From assembly GCA_002438405.1 (NCBI GenBank), contig DJOE01000020.1, forward strand, positions 27,735-91,734: DNA of 64,000 nucleotides. The letters are read 5' to 3'. The translations under genes were made by a program, and so were the position numbers. The notes under the pieces were generated by a model. That model did not search any database and was not told the origin of the DNA. It saw only the letters and a list, made by a program, of their open reading frames with translations. Of this stretch, positions 45,572-54,722 are shown piece after piece. Source of the DNA: Cyanobacteria bacterium UBA6446 (GTDB lineage: Bacteria; Cyanobacteriota; Vampirovibrionia; Gastranaerophilales; Gastranaerophilaceae). Positions within the stretch are counted from its first letter, which is position 1. Each line of letters starts with the position of its first letter.

Positions 45572-45910
45572 TTACTTACCCCATATAACTAAATATTTTT
45601 TCAATATTTCTTTTTGAAAAGAATTCGGTAATTTATCAAACATATTTAAGTCAACAAGAAATGGGATTTGAGAATCATGAATAAGTTGTCTTAAACCAAC
45701 TAAATTGCAGTTATCCGAGTTAAAACTCTTTACAACCAAGTCTAAATCACAACCTAAATGTGCATCTCCGTTAACTCTGCTTCCATAAGCCCAAATTTCA
45801 GCATCTGGACAATATGATGAAAAAATATCAGTTAGAATTTTTAATGGATAAGGTTGTATAAATAACTTATCCATTATCAATAATTCCTTTTCATCTGTAT
45901 TTAAAGTCAT
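45572..45910 (-). CDS. MNT-type nucleotidyltransferase
   Basis: The 112-residue protein carries the minimal nucleotidyltransferase core IWAYGSRVNGDAHLGCDLDL, with the GS and DLDL residues that bind nucleotide and metal. Such proteins often form toxin-antitoxin pairs with HEPN proteins, but no HEPN gene is next to it. It starts 10 bases after argS with AAGG as site, so it is likely co-transcribed with argS. The acceptor is unknown. It ends two bases from the convergent PLD gene. Confidence 0.75.
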   Translation of the reverse strand: MTLNTDEKELLIMDKLFIQPYPLKILTDIFSSYCPDAEIWAYGSRVNGDAHLGCDLDLVVKSFNSDNCNLVGLRQLIHDSQIPFLVDLNMFDKLPNSFQKEILKKYLVIWGK

Positions 45911-45920
45911 ATTCTAAGCC

Positions 45921-47660
45921 TTACATTCTTTCTGGAGCTGATACAGCCAAAATATCCAACGCATTTGATAAAACAGTTTTGAATGCCCAAACTAAAGCCA
46001 ATCTTGCCTTTGTCAACTCAATATCATCTGTAATAACTCTTGTTGAATTATAGAATGAATGAAATTCAGCAGCCAATTCCTGAACGTAGCGGCAAATTGT
46101 ATAAACTTGACGAGTTTGAGCTGACATAACAATTAAAGGTTTAAACTCTTCTAATTTCAAAATCAATTTTCTAGCTTCTTTAATTGTTGAACTCATAATG
46201 TTTTTGTCAAATTTAGAAATTAAATTATCAAACTCTTCTTTTGTTAATACTGCAGGAATTGTTTTTCCTGATTCTGTATCAACTCTATCATTAGTTGCAT
46301 TTCTAATTATTGAACAAGCTCTGGCATGCGCATATTGAACATAAAATACAGGATTTTCATCAGAATTTGTTTTAGCAAGTTCAATATCAAAATCCAAAGT
46401 TGTATCAATATTTCTCATCGCCATCCAAAATCTTGTTGCATCAACACCAACTTCATCAATTAAGTCTTCTAGAGTAACCATATTTTTACGTTTACCCATA
46501 CGAACTTCGTTACCGTTAATTACAAGGTTAACTAATTGTCCCAACAAAACTTCTAATTTATTAGGATCATATCCTAAAGCTTCAATTGATGCTTTAACTC
46601 GTGCTACATAACCGTGGTGATCAGCACCCCAAATGTTAATCATACGGTCAAAACCACGCTCTAATTTATCAACGTGATATGCAATATCTGCTGTTAAATA
46701 AGTATTAGAGCCATCGGCTTTTTTGATTACACGGTCTTGATCATCACCATAATCAGATGATTTGAACCAAACAGCACCCTCTTTTTCATAAATTTTGCCA
46801 CTATCACGAAGTTTTTGTACACATTCATCAACCTTGCCTGATTTATGCAATGTCAATTCTGAATAGAAGTTATCAAAATGAACTCTAAAATTGTCTAACA
46901 ATCCTCTTTGAACTTTTTCTTCATAATCTTTGGCAAAATCACAATAAACTTTTAAATCAATTTTATCAGCATCATTATTAGCAGACTCAAGTTCTGATTT
47001 ATAATCTTCAACAAATTTTTTCGCAACAGGAATTAAATAATCTCCAGGGTAATAATTTTTTCTTTCAACTTCATCTGTTGGGAAATCAACATTTTGACCC
47101 AATTCTTGTTTAACACGAATAACTAGAGAACGTCCAAGTTTTTGAATTTGAGAACCGGCATCATTGATGTAGAATTCTTGAAAAACATCATGTCCATAAA
47201 ATTTTAAAAGATTTGCCAATGCACTTCCCATTGCAGCCCAACGACCGTGACCAATATGGAATGGACCGGTTGGGTTTGCAGAAATATATTCAAGAATAAT
47301 TTTTTCTTTGTTTATATTTTCTGGGCGACCAAAATCTTTATTTTTTGTAAAAATTTCATCAACTAAATTAATTAAAAGAGAATTTCCGGCTCTAAAATTG
47401 ATAAAGCCTCCAATAACAGAATATTCACAATCTTCTTTGTCAATGAATTCAACAATAGAATTTGCAATCATTGGAGGTGCAATTCGTGCTGAACGAGCAA
47501 GAGAAGAAACATTTATAGCCAAATCTCCAAAATCAGGATTTTTAGGTTTTTCAACAACAAGAGAACCCTTTGTATATTCACTCATTTGACCTAATTTTTG
47601 AGATTTAACTGCTTCATTTATTGCGTTTTCAACTTTATTCAAAAAATAATCTTTTAACAT
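45921..47660 (-). CDS. argS: arginyl-tRNA synthetase
   Basis: ArgS charges tRNA-Arg. The class I HIGH motif appears in NPTGPFHIGHGRW (near 137), and the Arg-specific second motif is seen as MGKRKNMVTLEDL. The N-terminal Add-1 domain and the C-terminal DALR anticodon domain (SAPERM end) are present. The 579-residue length is normal. A tRNA-Arg(ACG) gene lies elsewhere in the window. It follows a hairpin terminator after the mutase gene. Confidence 0.96.
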   Translation of the reverse strand: MLKDYFLNKVENAINEAVKSQKLGQMSEYTKGSLVVEKPKNPDFGDLAINVSSLARSARIAPPMIANSIVEFIDKEDCEYSVIGGFINFRAGNSLLINLVDEIFTKNKDFGRPENINKEKIILEYISANPTGPFHIGHGRWAAMGSALANLLKFYGHDVFQEFYINDAGSQIQKLGRSLVIRVKQELGQNVDFPTDEVERKNYYPGDYLIPVAKKFVEDYKSELESANNDADKIDLKVYCDFAKDYEEKVQRGLLDNFRVHFDNFYSELTLHKSGKVDECVQKLRDSGKIYEKEGAVWFKSSDYGDDQDRVIKKADGSNTYLTADIAYHVDKLERGFDRMINIWGADHHGYVARVKASIEALGYDPNKLEVLLGQLVNLVINGNEVRMGKRKNMVTLEDLIDEVGVDATRFWMAMRNIDTTLDFDIELAKTNSDENPVFYVQYAHARACSIIRNATNDRVDTESGKTIPAVLTKEEFDNLISKFDKNIMSSTIKEARKLILKLEEFKPLIVMSAQTRQVYTICRYVQELAAEFHSFYNSTRVITDDIELTKARLALVWAFKTVLSNALDILAVSAPERM

Positions 47661-47705
47661 ATTTACCTCGTTTTGTTATCATCGTAAAACAATTGTATAA
47701 TAAAC

Positions 47706-47731
47706 AAGGGCAAATATAAATATTTGCCCTT
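47706..47731 (-). terminator. Terminator between the mutase gene and argS
   Basis: An 11-bp palindrome (47706-47716 with 47721-47731) contains AAGGGCAAATA and TATTTGCCCTT. It ends the upstream mutase transcript; minus-strand T residues follow. Confidence 0.7.
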
Positions 47732-47743
47732 AATCTTTATTAA

Positions 47744-50023
47744 TTAGAAATTGTAATCAGGAATAACAAAAGGTTCATTATTCGCATCTTTATCTACAAA
47801 TTTCAAATAATAAGCCATTGCCTTGTCTTTTGCAGATTCATAGAATTCTTTAGGGACAACAGATTGATGTGTATAAGTTCTATCTCCTGAATAATTGCCC
47901 AAAACACTTGCATATTTTTCAATATCAGCTCTATTCAATCCTCCGCCATAAGCCTTAGTTTTGGCATCTGTTCCTGATGGACGAATTTCAATATATTTGT
48001 CATCAAATTCTAAATAAGTTCCATCACCAACAAATTTAATAGATTTCAAATTATCAAAAGTTAAACCATTACCTCTAAATCTATCATTTAAAACATTCCT
48101 AACATCATCTAATGTTATAACATTTTCCTTTTTAGCAATAGCAAGAGACAAATAGAATAAATCATTTTTTGTTCTTAATGCTTCACCTGCAACTTTTGCC
48201 TCTTTTAACTTATTAATATCCGGTTCAGATTCATTATAATAAGCTATATCTACCCTTGTATCAAAACGACCAATAATATTATTTGAATTAAATACATTTG
48301 ATAAATATTGAGATAAAGAGACATTAACTTCAGATATTTGAGAAACTAAAGAAGAAGCAACAATTATAGCTTCTGTTGCACTTTTCTCTCTCATTGCAAC
48401 AGCACATCTTCCATGTTCAGACTTGATAAGTTCCTCTGTACCCATAATCATTCCGCCAGATTCTTCCCCCGCAAATACAAGTCTTGGATTTACTCCTAAG
48501 TCAATAGGATTTCCGAATACATCATCAATAACAACGGATTCTGTAGGATTGTTCTTTAATTTAAGTTCAACTTTTTTCATTATGTTTGCAATTTCTTTGA
48601 ATCCCACAGGAACATTAACAACTTTTACACCGTTATTTTTAGCCCATTCGTCCCAAGAAAGAGCAGATGCAGTTGTTTTAATCATAAATCTAGGGTGATT
48701 ATTCCATAAATTTTTTGCCTTTAATTGTTTTGACCAAAAATCCATCAACATAAGAAAAGCTTGATTTGCACTGAACACAGTCAATACGACCTTATCATTT
48801 AACTTAATATAATCAACACCGAGTTTTTCTAGTTCTGCAATTCTAGAAACAGATTCTGTTTGAGTAATAGTTAATCTATCGTGATCTGGATCAGTAATTA
48901 AAACAACAGTTCCTACATGATAGTTTTTAAGTCTTTCTGGATAATGCATTGTATCAATAACTGGGAAAAATTTTGAACCATCTTCCCTTGTAGCAATAAC
49001 AGTTGCATCTACAGAATAATCATAAAAAGCTTTTTCACCCTTTGGTGTAACATCGTATTTTCCAATTGAATGGAAGAAAGAATCCTCTTTGATATCAAAC
49101 CAATCAAATTTATCAGATATATTTAATTTTTTCAAAACACGAGATAATGTACGATAAGCTGAACCTCCAACATTTTCAATAATAATTTTAGATTTAAAAT
49201 TTTTGATTAAATCTAAATTACAATCTTGTGCTACACCTGATTTCAAATATTCAACATACAAATCAACACCATCATCAACAGCTTTTAGAACACTTTCGTT
49301 AATTAATGGATTATCTGCTGCAGCTATTTTAATTTCATAAGAACCTTTTGCGTTAACTTCATCAAAAATTTCTTGAATTTTATTAACAAATTCCATTGAT
49401 TCTTCCGGCAAATATTGACTTCCTTGGCAATTCAAATCTTTTGTAGCATTTTTAACTGAAATACCATGGCTTGATGTGATATACTCCCCACCCAATAAAT
49501 CTAATTTAAAAGCTAAAAATGAAGCTAACCAAATTGGAATCGTTTTTTTACCCTCAGGAACAATAGTTTCAATTCCTTGCGCTGCTTGAATTCTTGTAAT
49601 TGCATCTAAAAATAATTGAGAATTATAACGAACCTCACAACCAGCAACTTTTACAATTCTTTTATTTGAATATTTTTCTTTTGCAACAAGTGCTTTTGCA
49701 AGTGTTGCAAGAACAATTCCGACCAAATTGATAGGAAATCTTGTATCTTGTGGATATAAAATATTTTGAGGACCTCTAATTCCTGCTGTTGAAACTTTTG
49801 CTTCTTTGGCATAATTTGCAAACCAGTCTTCTAAATTCAAACCTTGTGGATTTGTATTTGCATTATAAGGTTTTAGATGTTCTTTTTTTAATATAAATGA
49901 AAATTCACCCTTATTGTCAAAATTCATTAAATTTAAGTGTTTTACATATTCAGGTGTTTTTTCATACACACTTTTGAATAATTCATTTTCTAACGGATTA
50001 TCGGATTTTCTTAATTCAAACAT
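47744..50023 (-). CDS. divergent phosphohexomutase (phosphoglucomutase/phosphomannomutase family)
   Basis: The 759-residue protein has mutase signatures in changed form: active-site loop TSSHGISV (near 185) in place of TASHNP, metal loop DPDHDRL in place of DPDGDR, sugar loop AGEESGGMIMG, and phosphate-binding RPSGTDAKT. The catalytic Ser and Asp residues and the sugar-binding Glu and Ser remain, so activity is likely, but the substrate is uncertain. It is longer than the usual 450-580. It probably converts hexose-1-phosphate and -6-phosphate for glycan or storage pathways. It starts with SD GGAGAGAAG. Confidence 0.82.
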   Translation of the reverse strand: MFELRKSDNPLENELFKSVYEKTPEYVKHLNLMNFDNKGEFSFILKKEHLKPYNANTNPQGLNLEDWFANYAKEAKVSTAGIRGPQNILYPQDTRFPINLVGIVLATLAKALVAKEKYSNKRIVKVAGCEVRYNSQLFLDAITRIQAAQGIETIVPEGKKTIPIWLASFLAFKLDLLGGEYITSSHGISVKNATKDLNCQGSQYLPEESMEFVNKIQEIFDEVNAKGSYEIKIAAADNPLINESVLKAVDDGVDLYVEYLKSGVAQDCNLDLIKNFKSKIIIENVGGSAYRTLSRVLKKLNISDKFDWFDIKEDSFFHSIGKYDVTPKGEKAFYDYSVDATVIATREDGSKFFPVIDTMHYPERLKNYHVGTVVLITDPDHDRLTITQTESVSRIAELEKLGVDYIKLNDKVVLTVFSANQAFLMLMDFWSKQLKAKNLWNNHPRFMIKTTASALSWDEWAKNNGVKVVNVPVGFKEIANIMKKVELKLKNNPTESVVIDDVFGNPIDLGVNPRLVFAGEESGGMIMGTEELIKSEHGRCAVAMREKSATEAIIVASSLVSQISEVNVSLSQYLSNVFNSNNIIGRFDTRVDIAYYNESEPDINKLKEAKVAGEALRTKNDLFYLSLAIAKKENVITLDDVRNVLNDRFRGNGLTFDNLKSIKFVGDGTYLEFDDKYIEIRPSGTDAKTKAYGGGLNRADIEKYASVLGNYSGDRTYTHQSVVPKEFYESAKDKAMAYYLKFVDKDANNEPFVIPDYNF

Positions 50024-50133
50024 ATCTTCTCTCTCCTCGTTTTTCTTTGATAATACTATAAAAATATATTAATCAGTAGATTTTGAATTAATTTTTATGT
50101 ATAATACCATTTGTTAGTATGGAGAGCAAACAA

Positions 50134-50817
50134 ATGTCAAAACAAAAGAAACAATATTCATCAAAAAAGGCCTCCCAATTCAATATTTGGAGAAGAATTT
50201 TCCAATTTTTAGTCTGCAAAATAGGCTACATGATTAGATTAAAATTAGTTTATAGAATAGAAGTTCATGGACTTGAAAATGTTCCAAAAGATAACAGATA
50301 TATAGTTTGTCCAAACCATTTATCAACTCTTGACCCACCATTGATAGTTGCAGTTATGCCAAGAAGTGTTTCATTTATGGCAAAAAAGGAATTGTTTGAT
50401 ATTCCGTTTTTAAGATGGTGGATTGATTGGTTAGGAGCATTTGCCGTAAATAGAGAATCTCTTGGACCTTCAACAGTAAAAACCGTTCAAACTATAAAGG
50501 ATAGCAACTGGGTTCTAGGAATGTTTCCTCAAGGAACTCGTGGAATTCCCGGAGAAATAAAAGGGGTTACTAAAGGATTTGCAGGACTTGCAAAACTTAC
50601 AAAATGCGATATTTTACCTGTCGGAATTATAGGTTCAAACGAAGTAAAAAGATGGCCTTTTACGGGTAAAATCATTGTAAATATCGGTAAACCAATCCCT
50701 TATGATAAAAATACAGATATTGTAAAAGAAAAATGGATTGAAGAAATTCAAAAATTAACAGGATTCAAATATATAGAAGAAGAACCAGCTACTGAAGGAG
50801 AACAGAAGAATGGATAA
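50134..50817 (+). CDS. plsC: 1-acyl-sn-glycerol-3-phosphate acyltransferase (PlsC), copy 1
   Basis: PlsC adds the second acyl chain in phospholipid synthesis at the inner membrane. The catalytic motif NHLSTLDP (H-x4-D) and the acceptor motif FPQGTRG are present. One hydrophobic stretch near the N-terminus may insert into the membrane. The ATG at 50134 is preferred because GGAGAG lies 7 bases upstream; the ATG at 50119 lies before that site. The stop overlaps the next copy by 8 bases, so the pair is translationally coupled. Confidence 0.9.
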   Translation: MSKQKKQYSSKKASQFNIWRRIFQFLVCKIGYMIRLKLVYRIEVHGLENVPKDNRYIVCPNHLSTLDPPLIVAVMPRSVSFMAKKELFDIPFLRWWIDWLGAFAVNRESLGPSTVKTVQTIKDSNWVLGMFPQGTRGIPGEIKGVTKGFAGLAKLTKCDILPVGIIGSNEVKRWPFTGKIIVNIGKPIPYDKNTDIVKEKWIEEIQKLTGFKYIEEEPATEGEQKNG

Positions 50818-51535
50818 AGAAGTGCGAAACTTCAATAGAAGAGATGCAAAAGAGTATAACATTTTTAGGACAATCTTTTTTATGTCCTTTCTATACATTG
50901 TTGTATATGGATTTTATGCCATATTTTACAATTACAAAATAGAGGGAAGAGAGAATTTGCCTAAAAAACAATCTAAAAATGGAAAATATATTTATGCTGC
51001 AAACCACGTTTCCATTTTTGATCCTCCAATGGTAGTTATGGGCGTTCATAAACCTATTGCGTTTATGGCTAAAAAAGAATTATTTGAAAATAATGAAAAA
51101 TTAAGTTGGCTCGTAAAAAGACTCGGAGCATTCGCTGTTGATAGAACAAAACCTGAAATTGCAACATTTAAAACAGTTAGAGATGTATTGAGTACAAGTT
51201 GGTCTTTAGGAATATTTCCTCAAGGGGGAACTCGTCCTTATGGGAAACTAGAAGGAATTAGAAAAGGTTTTGCCGTTATTGCGAAAAATGCAAAAGCGGA
51301 TATTATCCCCGTAGCCATTGCCGGTTGGGACGGATATCCAAAAATTAAACCTTTTACAAGAAGAAATGTAACTATTAAAATAGGGAAACCTATTTCATAT
51401 AAATTAAAAGAAGATGAAATTATCTATGAATGGTGCAAACAAATATCTGAACTTGCAGGATATGAAAATTGTGCAGAACTTCCAGAATCATACAAACAAG
51501 TTCAAGAAACTGAAACTCCGGTATCTGTAAATTAA
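50810..51535 (+). CDS. plsC: 1-acyl-sn-glycerol-3-phosphate acyltransferase (PlsC), copy 2
   Basis: It has NHVSIFDP and FPQGGTRPY, the same two motifs as the gene before, and one N-terminal membrane segment (about residues 18-36). The acceptor motif has an extra Gly. The 241-residue protein is a diverged tandem duplicate, and the two may differ in acyl or head-group preference. It is closed by the terminator at 51565-51597. Confidence 0.9.
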   Translation: MDKEVRNFNRRDAKEYNIFRTIFFMSFLYIVVYGFYAIFYNYKIEGRENLPKKQSKNGKYIYAANHVSIFDPPMVVMGVHKPIAFMAKKELFENNEKLSWLVKRLGAFAVDRTKPEIATFKTVRDVLSTSWSLGIFPQGGTRPYGKLEGIRKGFAVIAKNAKADIIPVAIAGWDGYPKIKPFTRRNVTIKIGKPISYKLKEDEIIYEWCKQISELAGYENCAELPESYKQVQETETPVSVN

Positions 51536-51564
51536 TCTAATAGAATAATATTACTCATAAAAAC

Positions 51565-51597
51565 AAAAATAAGGCCCCTTTTCAGGGGCTTTATTTT
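51565..51597. terminator. Terminator after the plsC pair
   Basis: The stem AAGGCCCC and GGGGCTT (51571-51591 region), with A- and T-rich sides, is strong and bidirectional between convergent genes. Confidence 0.85.
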
Positions 51598-51644
51598 ATT
51601 TAAAGAAAGGAATTTTTATAAATCAACTGCAATAGATTTTAAAC

Positions 51645-52817
51645 CTAAGCTGCTGCTTTAACTTCTTGTTTTGGCTGATTAATACTTACTTGTTCAGCTT
51701 TTGCCGGTTCTGGTTGAGCTTGAACTTGGTCTAATTTTTCTAATGCGGTTTTAGCAGCTTCAGCTACACCTGCGTCTTGGTCATTCTTAGCAACTGTAAA
51801 TAATGTTGTTAAGTCTTTTTTGTATTCAGGGTTTTGGATATAGCTCAAAGCCTCAATTGCTGAAGCTCTAACCATTGGGTTAGGGTTGTCTTTCAATTGG
51901 TCAACAATTGTTGTTGCCCCTGGTAATTCTGTTAAAGGAACAGTTGTTTTTGACAATTTTGCTACTTCATCAGCATATAATTTTTCTAAGATTGCAGAAG
52001 TGAATAATGCATAGCTTTTATTTCTTTCAGCTTGTTCTTTTGGAGAGAAAGTAGTAGCTAATTTTTTCTCATCTTCTGTTAATTCTTTACCTGCATTTAA
52101 TTTTTCTCTAGCATCTAATTGTTCTTTAGTAGGACCTTCTAATTTAGAAGAATCAAAGTTTACGATGTTATTTAATGCATCAAAAACTTTTGTATCAACT
52201 AATTCAGTTGCTTTCTCAGGAGATTCTTTTACCATATTAGCAATTTCTTCCATACCTGCTGATTGAGCTTCAAAATCTGGATTTGCTAATTTAGCGATAA
52301 AAGAGTTTAAATCAACTTGTGGAGAAACAGTTTCAGGAGTAACCACTTCCGGTTTTTCTACTGTTTCAGCTTTTGGAGTTTCTTTAGGAGCTTCTGCTTT
52401 TGTTGTTTCAGTTTTTTCTTCTGGTGCTGTAACAACCGGAGCAGGAACTACAGGTGTTTCAACTTTTGGAGCCTCCACTACAACAGGTGCCTCCCCTGCG
52501 GGAGCTTGTGTAACAACAGGAGCTTGAGGAGCTGCCGGATTTACATTAACTGCCTGAGGTAATGGTTGGTAATATGGTTGAGTGGTTTGCGCTTGTGGGT
52601 AAGCATAAACCGGAGCTTGTGGATAAGCATATAAAGGCATTGTAGGTTGTTCATATTGTGGATTGTATTGTTGTCCTACACCTTGTGTTCCAACTTGAGG
52701 GTTATGTATGTCTATTTTAACCGCATTGTAATTCGGTTGTTGCGGAACAGGCATATATCTTCTTGTTTGTGGTTGTACCATTGGATTTGTTATCGGTACA
52801 AATGGGATTTGATTCAT
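51645..52817 (-). CDS. proline/glutamine-rich protein with C-terminal HEAT-like repeats
   Basis: The 390-residue protein has a Pro/Gln/Tyr-rich N-terminus with PYQ-type repeats (YAYPQAPVYAYPQA, residues 63-77). A Pro/Ala/Val/Glu linker (90-165) precedes an all-helical C-terminal half (170-370). There, NPMVRASAIEALSYI and DAGVAEAAKTALEKL look like HEAT repeats. There is no signal peptide. The N-terminus suits a disordered interaction arm, and the HEAT part a scaffold. Its leader has TATGTAGGAAAGG, linking it to the small genes. Function is unknown. Confidence 0.65.
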   Translation of the reverse strand: MNQIPFVPITNPMVQPQTRRYMPVPQQPNYNAVKIDIHNPQVGTQGVGQQYNPQYEQPTMPLYAYPQAPVYAYPQAQTTQPYYQPLPQAVNVNPAAPQAPVVTQAPAGEAPVVVEAPKVETPVVPAPVVTAPEEKTETTKAEAPKETPKAETVEKPEVVTPETVSPQVDLNSFIAKLANPDFEAQSAGMEEIANMVKESPEKATELVDTKVFDALNNIVNFDSSKLEGPTKEQLDAREKLNAGKELTEDEKKLATTFSPKEQAERNKSYALFTSAILEKLYADEVAKLSKTTVPLTELPGATTIVDQLKDNPNPMVRASAIEALSYIQNPEYKKDLTTLFTVAKNDQDAGVAEAAKTALEKLDQVQAQPEPAKAEQVSINQPKQEVKAAA

Positions 52818-52990
52818 AAATTTTTCCTTTCCTACATAAAATTGAGTCTATTACCATTCTACCGTTTAAATGAGCGTGAAGATAAATTATTGCTAAATTT
52901 GAATATTTTTTTAATAAAACTTTACATAAAAAACAAAAAATTAAGATATACTTGAATTTTAGGGGGTAGAAAATTCTAGTAGGTAAAATA

Positions 52991-53020
52991 TTGGTTTTTA
53001 AAGTCTTTTTATGCTAAAAT
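52991..53020 (+). promoter_or_regulatory. Promoter of the tkt-ftsEX operon
   Basis: TTGGTT (52991-52996) and TAAAAT (53015-53020) are 18 bases apart, with extended -10 TGCTAAAAT. A small hairpin TGGCT/AGCCA (about 53044-53056) lies between it and the start codon. Confidence 0.6.
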
Positions 53021-53076
53021 TTAAATTAGAAATACTGAGGAAATGGCTAAAAGCCACGATATATTTGAGGATATAG

Positions 53077-54045
53077 ATGAAGATAGACAAAACAAAAACA
53101 AGTTCCGTTAGAAAATCATTTGGAAAGGCTTTGGCATGTCTTGGAGAAATTAATAACAAAATTGTTGTCATGGATTCCGACTTAGCATGCTCAACTCAAA
53201 CAAAAATATTTGCAGACAAGTTTCCAGAAAGATTTTTTGACTGTGGTATAGCAGAACAAGATATGACAGCAACTGCAGCAGGTTTAGCATCTGAAGGTAA
53301 AATACCATTTATTGCAAGTTTTGCAGTTTTTGCAACAGGAAGAAATTATGACCAAATAAGAAATGGTATTTGTTATCCTAATTTCAATGTAAAAATTGTA
53401 GGAACGCATGGGGGTATTACGGTAGGTGAAGATGGAGCTACACACCAAGCATTAGAAGACATTTCTTTAATGCGAGGACTTCCACACATGCAAGTTTTTG
53501 TACCTGCAGATAGTAAAGAATGTCAAGAAATCGTAAAATACGCTGCAGAGAACAATGGTCCAATGTATATAAGAGTTCCTCGTGGAAATGTAATAGATAT
53601 TTTCGATGAAAACTATAAATTTAATATTAATAAAGCAAATGTGTTAGAAAAAGGTTCAGATATTGCATTATTTGCAAATGGTGAAACTCTATCTCAAGCA
53701 TTAATTGCGGCAGAAGAATTAAAGGCTGAAAACATTTCTATTTCTGTTATAAATGTTCCTACAATTAAGCCTCTTGATAAAAATACAATCATTGAATGTG
53801 CGAAAGAAACAAAATTTGTTATAACAGTTGAAAATCATTCTATCTACGGAGGGCTTGGATCTGCAGTATGCGAAACTTTATCAGAAAGTTATCCGTCTAA
53901 AGTATATAGAATAGGAATTAATGATGTATTTGGACAAAGTGGAACAGCAGAAGAGCTTATGAAATACTATAAACTTGATGCAGAGAGCTTGAAAATCAAA
54001 ATTAAAGAATTATATAATAATGAGAAAGAACAAGGAAATATATAA
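53077..54045 (+). CDS. transketolase-family protein, C-terminal half
   Basis: The 322-residue protein has the pyrimidine-binding part and C-terminal domain only. The catalytic Glu lies in DCGIAEQDMTATAAG, and THGGITVGEDGATHQ follows. Split transketolases usually have the N-terminal (diphosphate-binding) half just upstream, but upstream here is a minus-strand gene and no N-terminal half occurs in the window. The partner must be elsewhere. The family transfers two-carbon ketol units with thiamine diphosphate. The stop overlaps ftsE as TAATG. Confidence 0.9.
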   Translation: MKIDKTKTSSVRKSFGKALACLGEINNKIVVMDSDLACSTQTKIFADKFPERFFDCGIAEQDMTATAAGLASEGKIPFIASFAVFATGRNYDQIRNGICYPNFNVKIVGTHGGITVGEDGATHQALEDISLMRGLPHMQVFVPADSKECQEIVKYAAENNGPMYIRVPRGNVIDIFDENYKFNINKANVLEKGSDIALFANGETLSQALIAAEELKAENISISVINVPTIKPLDKNTIIECAKETKFVITVENHSIYGGLGSAVCETLSESYPSKVYRIGINDVFGQSGTAEELMKYYKLDAESLKIKIKELYNNEKEQGNI

Positions 54046-54722
54046 TGATTACATTCCAAAACGTAACTAAAAGATACAAAAATGACCATTATGCACTAAA
54101 AAATGTAAGTTTGGAAATTCATTCAGGGGAGTTTGTATTCATTGTTGGAGCTTCTGGAGCGGGAAAATCAACTCTTATGAAACTCCTTTACAGTGAAGAA
54201 AAACCAACAAGCGGAATTGTTTCTATTGGTGGAATTAATATTGCAAACCTTACAAATGATAAAATCCCGAATTTAAGAAGATGCATGGGGATTGTTTTCC
54301 AAGATTACAAATTACTTCAAAACCAAACAGTATATGATAATGTTGCTTATGTTATCAGAACCCTTGGTATTAGCAGTAAAGAAATAAATGCTCGTGTAAA
54401 CGGAGCTTTAAAAATTGTTGGTTTGCATGAAAAAATGAATGCAACACCATCTGAATTATCCGGCGGAGAACAACAAAGAGTAGGAATTGCAAGAGCAATT
54501 GTAAATGGTCCTCCATTATTGATTGCCGATGAACCTACAGGAAACTTAGATCCGGCAAATTCAATGGAAATTATGCAAATTTTAAATCAAATCAATCAAA
54601 GAGGTATTACCGTAATTGTTTCAACTCACGATAACACAATGGTTGATTATTTCAGAAAAAGAGTTATTAAACTCGACCACGGCGAAATAGTAAGAGACAT
54701 ACAAGCAGGTACTTATGAATAA
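54045..54722 (+). CDS. ftsE: cell-division ABC ATPase FtsE
   Basis: FtsE drives FtsX and so activates wall hydrolases at the septum. Walker A is GASGAGKST (near residue 36), the signature is LSGGEQQRV and Walker B is LLIADEPTGNLDP. The 225-residue length is normal. It overlaps the transketolase gene by one base and ftsX by 8 bases. Confidence 0.95.
   Translation: MITFQNVTKRYKNDHYALKNVSLEIHSGEFVFIVGASGAGKSTLMKLLYSEEKPTSGIVSIGGINIANLTNDKIPNLRRCMGIVFQDYKLLQNQTVYDNVAYVIRTLGISSKEINARVNGALKIVGLHEKMNATPSELSGGEQQRVGIARAIVNGPPLLIADEPTGNLDPANSMEIMQILNQINQRGITVIVSTHDNTMVDYFRKRVIKLDHGEIVRDIQAGTYE

Noticed and set aside
45572..45910. HEPN-MNT toxin-antitoxin pair
   Set aside because: No HEPN gene is next to it, so only a nucleotidyltransferase is called.
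52317..52562. Plus-strand frame rich in Cys, Phe and Arg
   Set aside because: It is the reverse of the Pro/Ala/Glu-rich linker of the HEAT-like protein.
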